Assembly (NCBI GenBank): GCA_964529175.1
Contig: CAZGVO010000004.1
Span: 124,001 to 188,000 of the forward strand
DNA: 64,000 nucleotides
From: JAAFJM01 sp964529175
GTDB taxonomy: Bacteria; Bacteroidota; Bacteroidia; UKL13-3
Reading direction: 5' to 3'
Part shown: positions 35,049 through 45,301 of the stretch, piece by piece
Layout of the letters: each line of letters opens with the position of its first letter
Position numbering within the stretch: position 1 is the stretch's first letter
The notes under the pieces: model-generated
Seen by the model: only the letters and a program-made list of their open reading frames with translations
The model's database searches: none
Told to the model about the DNA's origin: nothing
Program-made: the position numbers and the translations under genes

Positions 35049-36437
35049 ATGAATAGAAGATACCACTACTCTTTAGATAAAGGTAGTACAAAGTTTATTT
35101 GCCCAGAATGCGGTAAAAAAACCTTTGTAAGATATTTCGATGAAGATAATAAAGAATTTCTACCTGAAGAATTTGGAAGATGTGATAGAGAAGTTCAATG
35201 CAGCTATCATTTAAATCCTTATAAAACAGATTATTTTAAAAAAAACACCAACAATATACATTCAAATAAATATTTACATAAATCAAATATTATTAGAGTA
35301 AAAAATGAAACAACTACTTTAGTAAATATTCCCTACGAGGTACTTAGTACCACTCTAATCCATGAAAATTATGATTTAAATAGTTTTATCAAATATTTAA
35401 ATCAAAACACTCAATTTCCTTTTGAATGGCATGATTTGCAAAGAGTAATAAACCATTATTACTTAGGAACTATTGAATATGGTTATAGAAAAGGCGCAAT
35501 CACTTTTCCCTTTATTGATAAAAAGGGGGCTGTAAGAGCAATTCAGGTTAAACAATTCAATAAAGATAATCATACCATCGCAACTGACTATATCCATTCA
35601 ATTCTTAAAAAAGAATATCAGAAGATAAATAGTGAATTGCCAAAATGGCTAATTGACTATGAAAAAAATGAAAGTAAAATTTCATGTTTATTTGGCGAGC
35701 ATCTGCTAACTAAATACCCAATGAACCCAATTGCACTCGTTGAAGCGCCCAAAACCGCTGTTTATGCTACTTTATATTTTGACTTACCAAGCTCAACCAA
35801 TGATTTTATTTGGTTAGCAGTTTATAATTTGAGTAGTTTAAATTTACAAAAATGTAAAGAACTTAAAGGAAGGAAGATAGTACTTTTTCCTGACCTATCT
35901 GAAAATGGAAGAGCGTTTGATTTATGGAGTAAAAAAGCTGTTGACTTAAACAAGAACATACCTAATTCAAATTTTAAAGTATCTAACTTTTTAGAGGAAT
36001 TTGCAACTAATGAAGATAAAAAACGTGGTGCTGATCTTGCAGATTTTCTCATAAAAAATGATTGGAGGCAGTTTAGACGACCACAAATTCAACCAATTAT
36101 TATCACTGTTCAAAATAAAATAGAACCTATTACTTCTGAAAATGATGAATTAAATGAATTTTGTGAAGATAAAAAAACAAAAGATATTTTTGATTTTGAT
36201 AACAAAGAAATAAATATTGTTCCTTCCAATAGTAACATAGTTTTGGAATTGGAAGCTTTTTTTGAATCTGTAAATTACCCTAATAAAATTAAACTAAATC
36301 AATGTACTATAATTTGTAACGTCAAAAAATTTATTGAAAGTCATTTACTAGTTTCAAAGAAAAATTTAAATAATAAAACGTTTGAACCATTTATAGAAAG
36401 ATTAATTGAATTAAAGAATTTACTAACAATAATATAA
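35049..36437 (+). CDS. DUF6371 zinc-finger, Toprim-like primase
   Basis: 462 residues. The N-terminal zinc finger has Cys18-x2-Cys21 and Cys45-x5-Cys51 (FICPECGKKTFVRYF, GRCDREVQCSYHLNPY), the DUF6371 signature. A Toprim-like core follows with VEAPKTAVYA (acidic Glu) and IVLFPDLSENGRAF (Asp). This suggests a DnaG-type primase partner to the D5 helicase 44 bases upstream. The last 100 residues are variable and unassigned. Immediately downstream begin the TGCGCA clusters, consistent with an origin. Confidence 0.8.
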   Translation: MNRRYHYSLDKGSTKFICPECGKKTFVRYFDEDNKEFLPEEFGRCDREVQCSYHLNPYKTDYFKKNTNNIHSNKYLHKSNIIRVKNETTTLVNIPYEVLSTTLIHENYDLNSFIKYLNQNTQFPFEWHDLQRVINHYYLGTIEYGYRKGAITFPFIDKKGAVRAIQVKQFNKDNHTIATDYIHSILKKEYQKINSELPKWLIDYEKNESKISCLFGEHLLTKYPMNPIALVEAPKTAVYATLYFDLPSSTNDFIWLAVYNLSSLNLQKCKELKGRKIVLFPDLSENGRAFDLWSKKAVDLNKNIPNSNFKVSNFLEEFATNEDKKRGADLADFLIKNDWRQFRRPQIQPIIITVQNKIEPITSENDELNEFCEDKKTKDIFDFDNKEINIVPSNSNIVLELEAFFESVNYPNKIKLNQCTIICNVKKFIESHLLVSKKNLNNKTFEPFIERLIELKNLLTII

Positions 36438-37284
36438 AATATATTTTTTAATATAAAACACCATTTTTTTTCAATAACTCTAACAAAGTTTAAAGCATTA
36501 CTATTTATAATTCATTTAGCTAATCCGCTATACATCTCAATTGAATTAGCCATCTATAAACAGTTAAGCCGAACTTCCTATTACTTAATAAACCTAATAC
36601 TTAACTTAAATAAATAGTAACTAACTACGCAACTAATTTTGCTCTTTGCGCACAAAGTTGCGCACTTTGCGCATAGTTGCGTTTTACTCAATAAGATTAT
36701 AAATTGGCCTCATTTGATTAAATATTAGCACGTAACCACTAAATCTTAACCACTTGTAACCAGTTAATAAATGCTGGATAACCCACCTATAAAATACCAA
36801 TTCTGTATTTATTAACTATAATAATTAGCTACATTATTTAGTACGGGTCAAAATATTCAATAAAACAATACTGTTTGCGCACAAAGTTNNNNNNNNNNNN
36901 NNNNNNNNNNNNNNNNNNNNNNNNNNNNNNNNNNNNNNNNNNNNNNNNNNNNNNNNNNNNNNNNNNNNNNNNNNNNNNNNNNNNNNNNGATAACCCACCT
37001 ATAAAATACCAATTCTGTATTTATTAACTATAATAATTAGCTATAATATTTAGTCAATAAAACTATACTGTTTGTGCATTTAGTTGCGCATTATTGCTCA
37101 TGTAAATTGAACTATCATATATTTATTAGTTAAAGCCTATTCAAATGGCAAAATCATCAGTACATTAATAAATTTTTTGTGTAAAGCTATTTTAGAACAA
37201 GTCATTCAATTATGAATAATTAATTTATACAAAATTTGAGCTAATATTGAAAAAATATTAATTGATACTTTACTATATTCAATA
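36438..37284. repeat. Iteron-like repeat block, left half (with assembly gap)
   Basis: Clusters of the palindrome TGCGCA occur from 36645, 36874 and 37071. Each cluster has two to four copies spaced 9-12 bases (TTTGCGCACAAAGTTGCGCA). They are followed by a 200-base AT-rich module containing CTTAACCACTTGTAACC and CCACCTATAAAATACCAATT. The unit length is about 229 bp. The gap at 36889-36988 falls inside the second unit. There is no gene. The layout beside helicase and primase genes looks like an iteron origin. Confidence 0.7.
36889..36988. other. Assembly gap (100 N) inside the iteron-like block
   Basis: Begins after GCGCACAAAGTT and ends before GATAACCCACCTATAAAAT, both part of the repeated module, so a repeat collapse is likely. 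Confidence 0.97.
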
Positions 37285-37860
37285 ATGGGAACAAGCTTAT
37301 ATTTAATTACTAACTCAAAACTAACTGGTAACGAAACTCAAAAAGATTGGGATAGCATTTTGGGAGCTTTGAAAAATCTGAATTTAGAAACATCATCATA
37401 CATAAATGAAAGAAATGAAATTATAAAGGAATCAGGTGACTGGTATTATCAAATAATAGACGATAATGAAATGCCTTACCATATTTCTTTTGAAGGACCA
37501 TTTAATTTTTACCCTCAATTGTATGGAAATATTGGTATAATTAACACAATATATAGATATAGTTTACTTTACAATATCTACTCTTATGATTGGTTTGAAA
37601 CTTTCAGAAAAGATTTATTCAATATTGTAAAAATTATGGGAGGAACTGAGATAATATACTTAGCCGATAATGGCTGCGATAAACTTGGAACTTATTTAGA
37701 GTGTATGGCTGAGGAAAACAGTACTTATGAAGAAATTAAACAAAAAATGATGGAAGAATTTGGAAAACCAGTTACCGATTATTCTAAATTAAATTTGGAT
37801 GCCTTAAGCTACAAAAATATTAAGGAATTTTTTTTAGATGATTTTGCTGATTTGAATTAA
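37285..37860 (+). CDS. Unrecognised 191-aa cytoplasmic protein
   Basis: No signal or TM segment. It has an acidic C-terminal half (ECMAEENSTYEEIKQKMMEE), many aromatic residues in the middle (SFEGPFNFYPQLYGN, IYSYDWFETFRKD), and ends FFLDDFADLN. I do not recognise the family. It sits alone between the two halves of the iteron-like repeat block, on the plus strand with the replication genes, as if it were an accessory gene inserted in the origin region. The overall look is that of small immunity- or anti-defence-type cargo proteins, but that is only an impression. Confidence 0.7.
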   Translation: MGTSLYLITNSKLTGNETQKDWDSILGALKNLNLETSSYINERNEIIKESGDWYYQIIDDNEMPYHISFEGPFNFYPQLYGNIGIINTIYRYSLLYNIYSYDWFETFRKDLFNIVKIMGGTEIIYLADNGCDKLGTYLECMAEENSTYEEIKQKMMEEFGKPVTDYSKLNLDALSYKNIKEFFLDDFADLN

Positions 37861-38885
37861 AAAAATATCATTGTAAACTAGTTTTAGGAATAAAAATCAA
37901 CTGTAAACCTATTGCAGTATTTATTAAATAATATGTAAACTTTTTTTAGTACGAGTCAGTTTGCGCAAAAGTTGCGCACCTTGCGCATAATTGCGTTTTG
38001 CGCAATAAAAGTTAAGTATTGGATTTTTCTTTAAATATTTGCACATAACCATAAAATCTTAACCACTTGTAACCCGTTAGAATTTGATAAATAACAACCT
38101 ATAAAGAATGATTTCTGAATTAATTAGCTGGTAATATTTAGCTGCATTAATTAGTAACTAAATATTAAATAAAATTCCACTGTTTGCGCATAGTTGCGCA
38201 CCTTGCGCATGGTTAAATTTGTTGCGCAACAAAGGTTATGGACTAACTGCACCACCTTAAATGTCAATACATAACCATTAAACCTTAACCACTTGAAACC
38301 AACTAGAATTTGATAAATAACAACCTATAAAAAATGATTTCTGAATTAATTAGCCGGTAATATTTAGCTGCATTAATTAGTAACTAAATATTAAATAAAA
38401 TTTCACTGTTTGAACATAGTTGCGCACCTTACGCATGGTTAAATTTGTTGCGAACTGCAAATATATTATTGTACATTTTTTTTTGCATACCTACCTTTTT
38501 AAAAATTACATCCATTTAATAGCACCCAATAATTCATTTTTCAGTATGTTTTTAGGTACTAAAAAGTACGAATTATCATACCCAAAGTGACTAATAATGC
38601 TATTTAGTGCTTACTTAACTGGTATTATGTACATTTTCAGGTAGTTTATCAATGGTGTTATTCTGTATTAAGGTCTTTCAATAATTAGTATAAAATCTAT
38701 TTAAAATAGCATTTTTTAGCGTCTAATAATTGATTTTTTAGCATGTATTTTTTACCATCTAAAAATACATACTAAAAAATACACAAGTTACACTGTTTTT
38801 GGTTTTTGTAAATAGTTTAGAACCATAATAAATTATACAACTAATTTGTAAAGTTGAACACCCATTATCTTAACATTTAAAAAAA
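37861..38885. repeat. Iteron-like repeat block, right half, plus hairpin-rich AT tract
   Basis: TGCGCA clusters begin at 37960, 38183 and 38409 (last one degenerate: TGAACA), giving 223- and 226-bp units that share CTTAACCACTTG, AACAACCTATAAA and TTAGTAACTAAATATTAAAT. From 38460 to 38885 an AT-rich tract holds inverted repeats such as GTATTTTT with AAAAATAC (around 38741-38770), then the 3' end of the methyltransferase gene. No gene is seen. Confidence 0.68.
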
Positions 38886-40493
38886 CTATTTACTCCTATT
38901 TAATCTCCTTGCCGAAAGCTTCTTCCAAATGCTATCCGCAAGTTTTATTTCTTTATCCGTGAATCCATATCCATCTTTCAGAATTTGCTTGTTGGTAATC
39001 TTTAAAATTTCTTCAATGCTCATTTTTTCTCTCATCATTTTATCAATGGTGGCAAGTAAATCTGCATTAGCTATTTGGTAAGGTAGCAGTATTTTTCCAG
39101 CTTCGCTTGGCATTAGTTCTAAAACACCACCTCCATAGCTACGACCAACTATTTCAGAAAAAGCCAAAGATAATGAATTGTAAAAACTAGCTATAAAAGC
39201 GTTTTTGTCCGTGTCTTTTTTCATAAATACACGATGCATTGTGTCTGTTGTATATGCGTTTGCTTCGTTTAGAATTAAACGAGGATAGAGATTATTTCTT
39301 CGGATAAACAAAGCATCAGAAAGTTTGATGGAAGGGATCACAAACCAATCATCACGAATGCCCGTTTTATAACCTTTGTTCACGCCCATTGATTCGCCTA
39401 AATGAATGTAGGAGTTAACTCCTTTATGTCCATTTATTTTTTCTTTGGATGGAAATACCAATAAGTGTGCTTTGACTTTAGTTTGTCTGTTAAGTTTCCA
39501 ATCCTTTTCCGTAAAAATAACACTATTAACTTGAACGCTTCTGCCAACCATTGGTTTTGCGTATTCCTTCAAGTCATATGCTTCTACAACGGGTAAAGGA
39601 ACAGTGAAGTAGTCATTTGCACCTGTAGTAATGCCAACTTCTACACTGGCATAATTACTAATTGTTGGAACTTTTCGCTTTTCGGCTATCTGTTCTAAAA
39701 AGTCAATCTCTTGTTGCTCTAAAAAGTAATAAGTCCATTTATTTGACTTAAAATCTATCTTTTTGGTTGGACTTTTTAGGATGTTCACATCAAGCTTTTC
39801 GAGATCGGAAGCGTCTCTTAATTCAAGATGCTCAATTAAGTGAGAATTACTTCCGTTTTTCTCACACAGCAACAAAACAACTTCTTGCTGAATGTCAGGG
39901 AAAACTAACTTCTCAAAGGAAATAATATTGATTTTATTGTAAAAATGAGCCAAAAACTCACGGAGTTGTTGTGCATACGATACCTGCAACAATTCCGCAG
40001 GAATTACAAAACCAATCTTTCCTTTTTCTTTTAGCAACAAACTTGAACCAACCACAAAAGAAACCCAAGCATTGGTCAGCTTTGAATATTTTAACTTAGC
40101 ACGATTGAAAACTTTGATAGCTTCATTTTGCTGTTCTTCCTGAAAATATTGATATCGAATGTAAGGTGGATTGCCAACTACTAAATCAAATTTTTGGGTG
40201 GTTTCGTTACAATACAAATGAAAGTCTGTATTGATTACATTTTTGTTGTTGAGTTTAATTTTATCAGCTTTTTCCGCTTCTATATCATCAAACTCAATCG
40301 CTGTTATCGAGTTGAATTTATGTTTGTTCTCTTTCAATTGCTCAAGAAAAACACCATCACCACAACTTGGCTCTAAAATTTCATAATCAGAACTTCCATT
40401 GATGCCCCATTTCAAAATGAATGCAGCAATTGGTTCTGGTGTGTAAAATCCACCTCTCAGTTTCTCAGCTGTTGCATTCTTAATTAGCTTCAT
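38886..40493 (-). CDS. N6-adenine DNA methyltransferase (Eco57I-like M subunit)
   Basis: 535 residues. SAM-binding motif I is EPSCGDGVFLEQL (41-53) and catalytic motif IV is VVGNPPYIRYQY (106-117). The C-terminal half resembles TaqI/Eco57I target-recognition domains. It methylates adenine to protect host DNA. The start overlaps the end of the upstream 995-residue gene by 14 bases, forming a two-gene unit of the same plan and sizes as the Eco57I restriction system. Confidence 0.88.
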   Translation of the reverse strand: MKLIKNATAEKLRGGFYTPEPIAAFILKWGINGSSDYEILEPSCGDGVFLEQLKENKHKFNSITAIEFDDIEAEKADKIKLNNKNVINTDFHLYCNETTQKFDLVVGNPPYIRYQYFQEEQQNEAIKVFNRAKLKYSKLTNAWVSFVVGSSLLLKEKGKIGFVIPAELLQVSYAQQLREFLAHFYNKINIISFEKLVFPDIQQEVVLLLCEKNGSNSHLIEHLELRDASDLEKLDVNILKSPTKKIDFKSNKWTYYFLEQQEIDFLEQIAEKRKVPTISNYASVEVGITTGANDYFTVPLPVVEAYDLKEYAKPMVGRSVQVNSVIFTEKDWKLNRQTKVKAHLLVFPSKEKINGHKGVNSYIHLGESMGVNKGYKTGIRDDWFVIPSIKLSDALFIRRNNLYPRLILNEANAYTTDTMHRVFMKKDTDKNAFIASFYNSLSLAFSEIVGRSYGGGVLELMPSEAGKILLPYQIANADLLATIDKMMREKMSIEEILKITNKQILKDGYGFTDKEIKLADSIWKKLSARRLNRSK

Positions 40494-43467
40494 ACAATTC
40501 TTTGATTAAAGGGATTAATGAATCTTTACTACCTAAATCGTATAGTTTAGCTAATAGCTTTTCTAAGTTGGCTTTCTCTCTTACAAATTGTCCTTTCAGT
40601 GGAGTTAAAGCTCTTTTATTTCCAGAATTTGAATCTATTTGGTCATAAATGCTGATTAATTCTTTTTGAGTTTCTACGATTTTGTCGTGAAGCGCTTTTT
40701 GTTTAGCATCTGAAAAATCAATCTTTCTGATTGGTAGGTTTTTCAAAACCTTTGTTCCTCTTGCTATGTAACCACCTCTAAAGACTTCGCCATACAACGC
40801 ACTAAACCACTCCAAATATTTAGAGTTTAGAATGGCTTGAATGTAGTAAATGGAGTAGTCGAAAGTTGTTGGAATTGCTACTACACAGTAACCCGCTGTT
40901 CCTCCTGAAGAAATCAAAGTTCCATGAACGTCAATTGAGTATTTATCGCCTAGAGAGAGTACACCAACAATAATTTTTGAGGGAAGTCCACAACTATCCA
41001 AACTTTGATGTCTGCCGTATCTATGCCATTCATTTTTTGTTTTTGGCTCTGGTTTTATATCTCGTTTCGGATTATTTAAAATGGCTTTATGCTTTTGCAA
41101 ATAGTCATAAGCTAAAGGAAATTTCTTTTGAATTGTTGTTAGAGGAATAATGTCAACTCCTGTTTTTGTTGTCAAGTAAGGATAAATTACCCTTGCATTT
41201 GGTTTGAAAGTTCTATAAGTGAATAAATTATCTTCGCCTGATGAAGTTTGAAAATAGGGTTTTGTTATTTCCTTCTCAATCTTGTAATCAACACTTTTTT
41301 TCGTGAAATAGAAATACTTCTTATCCTCTTTTATTGGTGTAAAAATATAAACTTCATTTGCACTGGTCTGAATACCATTGAAAATATTGTCACTTCCAAC
41401 CAAATCATTAAGTTTTATACTTTGAGAATCGATTTTATTGTAAGTATTTGTTAATTCAGGTGGAACTAAAACCCAAACTTCACTATCCAATTCATCTGTT
41501 TTCTTTGAACCGTATTTCACAGCCTCTGGTTCTCTAACTTTCCAACTTTTCAGGCTTCTTACTTCCGCATATTGGAAAGTCTTTTGTGGCTTTTTATTCA
41601 GAATTAATAAACAAGTGTAGGTTGTTTTGTCTGCAAAAACCTGATTTGCACCAAATGAAACGATTGAATGTAAATACTCTTTATCAGCAATTAATTCTCG
41701 GAGTTTTTTACCTGCACCAACTTTTGTAAACTTGCTTGGAACGATGTAACCTAAAATTCCATCATTAGCCAATAAATTTATTCCTTGTTCAAGGAATAGG
41801 AAATATTTGTCAAACTGCTTGTAAGCTGAATCATAATTGATTTTGTAAAGAGGCAATTCAAGCGGAGTAATGTTTTTCATATCCTCTGATTTCATATAAG
41901 GTGGATTTCCTACAATTACATCAAAGCGAAGTTTAGAAAAATCAAAAGGATTTATAATTACCTGATCTTTCGTATTTGTTATTTGTTTTGGATTCAATAA
42001 ACTGTTTCCGAAAAAGATGTTTTCAGAAAGGTCGGGTAAAACTGGTTTTGTTTTGTTCGTTGAATTGGTGTTTTCGTCTTCCAACAATTTAAGAAGTAAA
42101 CCAAATTTGGCTGCTTCAACCGCATTATAATCTTTGTCAACTCCATAAATACAATTCAATAAAAGTTGTCGTTTAATTTCAAACGGCAGTTTGTAAGTAT
42201 CGATATTGGTTTGAATTAGTTTTGATTTGTCATTTTTAAGAAAGTAGTCAATCAAAATATCATTGAGCAACTGAAACAGTTCCAATAAAAACGCACCCGA
42301 ACCACATGAAATATCAGCGAATTTGAGTTTGAGAATTTCTTTATCATCTATTCCTTCACATTTCTTCAAAACAGTATTTCGTAAAATATCGCTGATAATA
42401 AAAGTAGGTGTAGTTATAATATCACGGTCAACATTTTCAGGCTTTTTTACCAATATGACCGAACCAATTTGAACGGTCAATTTTTCTGAAAGGAAAATTT
42501 CATAAATACTTCCCAAAACATCAGAAGAAAAAACGCTGAATGAATACGGACTTTCAGGGTAATACAATTGTTTGATGATTGTCCAAAATACCGAACTGAT
42601 ATTTTCAACAATTTTGTCTTTTAATAATTGTTCAAAAAGTCCTGAATTATAGCGTTTGTCTGCTTCTTCAAACTTCTTTATGAGTGCTTTGAAGTCGTTT
42701 GTGTTAGCAAACTTCAAAAGTGTTTGATAATCTTCTAAATTCCTGTCCTCACATACGCGAAGAAACAAAACCCTGTTCAAATAGCTTTGAACAATGTCAT
42801 TCAGTTGTTGCTCGTCAATTTTCGGGTCGTGTTTATATATTTCAGAACCAAGTGCTTTTCTCCATTCATTGATTTGATTTAGAAATAAATTGTCAATCGA
42901 GTAATGATTGATTTTACTTTCAATTTCTTTCCACTCCGTTTCAAATGCCCCTGAATAAACTGATTCCTTTCCTAAAAGTTGTTTGATTTCCTCAAACTTA
43001 CTTTCGTATTCTGTGTAATGGTATTTTTTTACAAATGCTGTTGTGAATGTATCTTCTTTATCAACTTTTACCGAAGTGTCGTAAATGATTAAATATTCAA
43101 AATTTGAAAGAACAGAAATCTTCAACTTCGCTGTAAATCCATATCGTCTAACTTGCTTTGCAGTTTCATTGTTTGATTCAATAGAAACGCAAGGTTTTTT
43201 TGCTTCTAAAAAGAATTTTCTTTCTGAAAAAAGTCGGAAAGTGTAATCAGGTTTTTTGGAGTGTTCGGAAGCACTTGCTTTCAAAGCTTCTTCTAAGATA
43301 ACTTCTCGTTCGTTGGTCGGTTTTCCTGAATTGTTTTTAATGTCCCAACCAAGCAACTCGAAAAACGGGTCTAAGAAATCACTTCGAAGCAGTGTTTCGT
43401 TATACTTGCTTGTCAAATAATAATTCCTGTCGGCTATATATTTTTCTATAAGTTTCTTTATTGTCAT
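40480..43467 (-). CDS. Type IIG restriction-modification enzyme (Eco57I-like)
   Basis: 995 residues in one chain. The N-terminal PD-(D/E)XK nuclease has Asp74 and Glu88-x-Lys90 (KKPDYTFRLF, RKFFLEAKKP). A helical linker leads to a methyltransferase domain with motif I ADISCGSGAFLLELF (about 375-395) and motif IV VIVGNPPYMKSE (about 520), then a TaqI-like target-recognition domain (about 680-995). Such enzymes cut at a distance from a short asymmetric site and depend on or respond to SAM. The downstream methyltransferase would protect both strands. The recognition site cannot be deduced. A 508-base gene-free gap precedes it. Confidence 0.9.
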   Translation of the reverse strand: MTIKKLIEKYIADRNYYLTSKYNETLLRSDFLDPFFELLGWDIKNNSGKPTNEREVILEEALKASASEHSKKPDYTFRLFSERKFFLEAKKPCVSIESNNETAKQVRRYGFTAKLKISVLSNFEYLIIYDTSVKVDKEDTFTTAFVKKYHYTEYESKFEEIKQLLGKESVYSGAFETEWKEIESKINHYSIDNLFLNQINEWRKALGSEIYKHDPKIDEQQLNDIVQSYLNRVLFLRVCEDRNLEDYQTLLKFANTNDFKALIKKFEEADKRYNSGLFEQLLKDKIVENISSVFWTIIKQLYYPESPYSFSVFSSDVLGSIYEIFLSEKLTVQIGSVILVKKPENVDRDIITTPTFIISDILRNTVLKKCEGIDDKEILKLKFADISCGSGAFLLELFQLLNDILIDYFLKNDKSKLIQTNIDTYKLPFEIKRQLLLNCIYGVDKDYNAVEAAKFGLLLKLLEDENTNSTNKTKPVLPDLSENIFFGNSLLNPKQITNTKDQVIINPFDFSKLRFDVIVGNPPYMKSEDMKNITPLELPLYKINYDSAYKQFDKYFLFLEQGINLLANDGILGYIVPSKFTKVGAGKKLRELIADKEYLHSIVSFGANQVFADKTTYTCLLILNKKPQKTFQYAEVRSLKSWKVREPEAVKYGSKKTDELDSEVWVLVPPELTNTYNKIDSQSIKLNDLVGSDNIFNGIQTSANEVYIFTPIKEDKKYFYFTKKSVDYKIEKEITKPYFQTSSGEDNLFTYRTFKPNARVIYPYLTTKTGVDIIPLTTIQKKFPLAYDYLQKHKAILNNPKRDIKPEPKTKNEWHRYGRHQSLDSCGLPSKIIVGVLSLGDKYSIDVHGTLISSGGTAGYCVVAIPTTFDYSIYYIQAILNSKYLEWFSALYGEVFRGGYIARGTKVLKNLPIRKIDFSDAKQKALHDKIVETQKELISIYDQIDSNSGNKRALTPLKGQFVREKANLEKLLAKLYDLGSKDSLIPLIKELYEAN

Positions 43468-43975
43468 TTCTGCTTGTACACTTTTTCCTCTGCTACTTTC
43501 AATGCTTCAATTATTAAAACACATCTTAAATTTTATCTTTTGTAGTTTCTCTTTCTTAATCTAATATTTTTCCCAAAATACCAATTTTCCTTGATAGAAT
43601 TATAACGTTACTAATTTTTTTCACAAATTTATACTTAAAATATACATCCTAGTTTACTTGTTTGAACTATTTTGTCAAAAGTACGCATTATTTTAATAGA
43701 AATATTAGTTGCATAAGAATAAATGAGGCGCGATTAATTTTGCTAAATATTGTAATTTGAATTCCTTTTTTCTTTTAATCTATATTGGGGCAATAATTTA
43801 TATTTAGAGTATCCTTTATAGTATACTTTGTCAAATAAAATCTAATTACGCTTAGTTATTATATTTTTTACTTATTAAATACAATTAATTTTGTTAATTA
43901 ATGAAATAACAAATCCTCCCAAGTGACTCTTCTTGAGAGGGTTATTAAAAAATATAACATTTGTAATTAGAATTA
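43468..43975. other. Intergenic region with terminator of the Gabija-type operon
   Basis: AT-rich, no gene. On the minus strand a hairpin around 43913-43946 (CCCTCTCAAG, loop, CTTGGGAGG, then ATTTGTT) follows the 408-residue gene and is probably its terminator. A related hairpin lies at 49356-49384 on the far side of the module. The promoter for the restriction enzyme should lie in 43468-43600, but I see no clear boxes. Confidence 0.6.
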
Positions 43976-45202
43976 TTAAGTTAAAACTTTTTCTAATTCT
44001 TTTTTCCAATTTTCAAAACCAGTTTCAATATTTGAATAATTATGAAATATCCTCTTAAATGGGTCTTTGGTTGAACGTGTATAATTTGATTTACCTTCCG
44101 TTTTTATTAAACTTATAACTTCATCAATTTTTTTGAGCATATTTTTTGATTCCACGTTATCCTTTTTTGTATGCCAAATATATGTTGCTTCTTCTGTATC
44201 TAATGTTTCCCATATAAAATGATAATTTTCAACTCCTTGAATTAAGAATATAAATGAAAACGGTTTATGGGTAAATCTTAGCTTCATAATTTTGTGCAAG
44301 TGTTTGCTTGAAAGAAACCTCAGATAACTGTAGTGTTTAGTGTTTGAAATTTTAAGTAAGTCTTCAATTAAAATTGAATCATCTTTATAAAAATTGTTTA
44401 TATTAAATTTTTCGTCAGCAAATGTTTCAAAAAACTCTTCAATTGTAAAAACATTCTTATCATTTTTTATACCATCATTTTTCATAATAACTGATTTTAT
44501 ATACTCTAGTTTTACATTTTCAATCAGTTCTTTATTTATTTTTTCTATTTCAGGTGATGTAACCTTAGTCGAAGTTACTTCATTGTCTGTGATTTCTATT
44601 GCTGCTATAACTTTTATCTTTTTTGTTTCAAGTATGTTTCCAAAATAGTTTTTAACAGCATCATACTCTTGCATAATATAGGGGTTGTCAATATTAAGTT
44701 CAATTGTTTCTGAGTATCCATTGAATTTTTTAAATATGGATACTCCACCATTTTTAAATAGAACATTTTTTATTGGGACAAAAAACTCCTCATTAATTAC
44801 AGTTTTTTGAGGCTTTATAACAAATTTGTTTGACTGGCTCTCAAATCTTGAAACGGGCATATATTCAATAGAGTCTGTTTTTGCTGTATGCCCTTTTAAA
44901 TTTAATAGGAGACTTTTTGTGTCAATACTTTTAAATCGTATAATTTCTACTTGATTTAATTTGTCTGATATTAGTTTTTGATGATAGTCAAAGTCTGTAT
45001 TTCCTACTTCATACGAAATAATTTCACAGAAGATAGTTTTATTATCCTCGTTATAATTTAAAACATTAATACTCCAAAAAGTTTGATATTCAAAAACCTT
45101 TGCAATTGGAGGTAAGTTAAGTTGTTCAAGCCTTATAAATTTATCAGTGGTTAAACAAGCTTGATTCCTATAAAATTTTATTTTCAATTTTTTTCCCTTC
45201 AT
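43976..45202 (-). CDS. Unrecognised 408-aa protein, third gene of the Gabija-type operon
   Basis: No signal, TM helix or nucleotide-binding motif. The N-terminal half is predicted rich in strands (FWSINVLNYNEDNKTIFCEI, VSIFKKFNGYSETIELNI), the middle has a charged helix (VTSPEIEKINKELIENVKLE), and the C-terminal part contains FSFIFLIQGVENYHFIWETLD and TEEATYIWHTKK. I know no family for it. It is 100 bases downstream of the helicase gene on the same strand and ahead of a terminator, so it is probably expressed with the OLD nuclease and helicase. Role unknown. Confidence 0.72.
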   Translation of the reverse strand: MKGKKLKIKFYRNQACLTTDKFIRLEQLNLPPIAKVFEYQTFWSINVLNYNEDNKTIFCEIISYEVGNTDFDYHQKLISDKLNQVEIIRFKSIDTKSLLLNLKGHTAKTDSIEYMPVSRFESQSNKFVIKPQKTVINEEFFVPIKNVLFKNGGVSIFKKFNGYSETIELNIDNPYIMQEYDAVKNYFGNILETKKIKVIAAIEITDNEVTSTKVTSPEIEKINKELIENVKLEYIKSVIMKNDGIKNDKNVFTIEEFFETFADEKFNINNFYKDDSILIEDLLKISNTKHYSYLRFLSSKHLHKIMKLRFTHKPFSFIFLIQGVENYHFIWETLDTEEATYIWHTKKDNVESKNMLKKIDEVISLIKTEGKSNYTRSTKDPFKRIFHNYSNIETGFENWKKELEKVLT

Positions 45203-45301
45203 AATTTATATCTATAAAGAATTGTTAATTACTTTAAATGTCTATTCACACATTATTTTTAAAAGAGTTTTACAGGCCTAATAATGGTTATATATTCTAT
45301 C

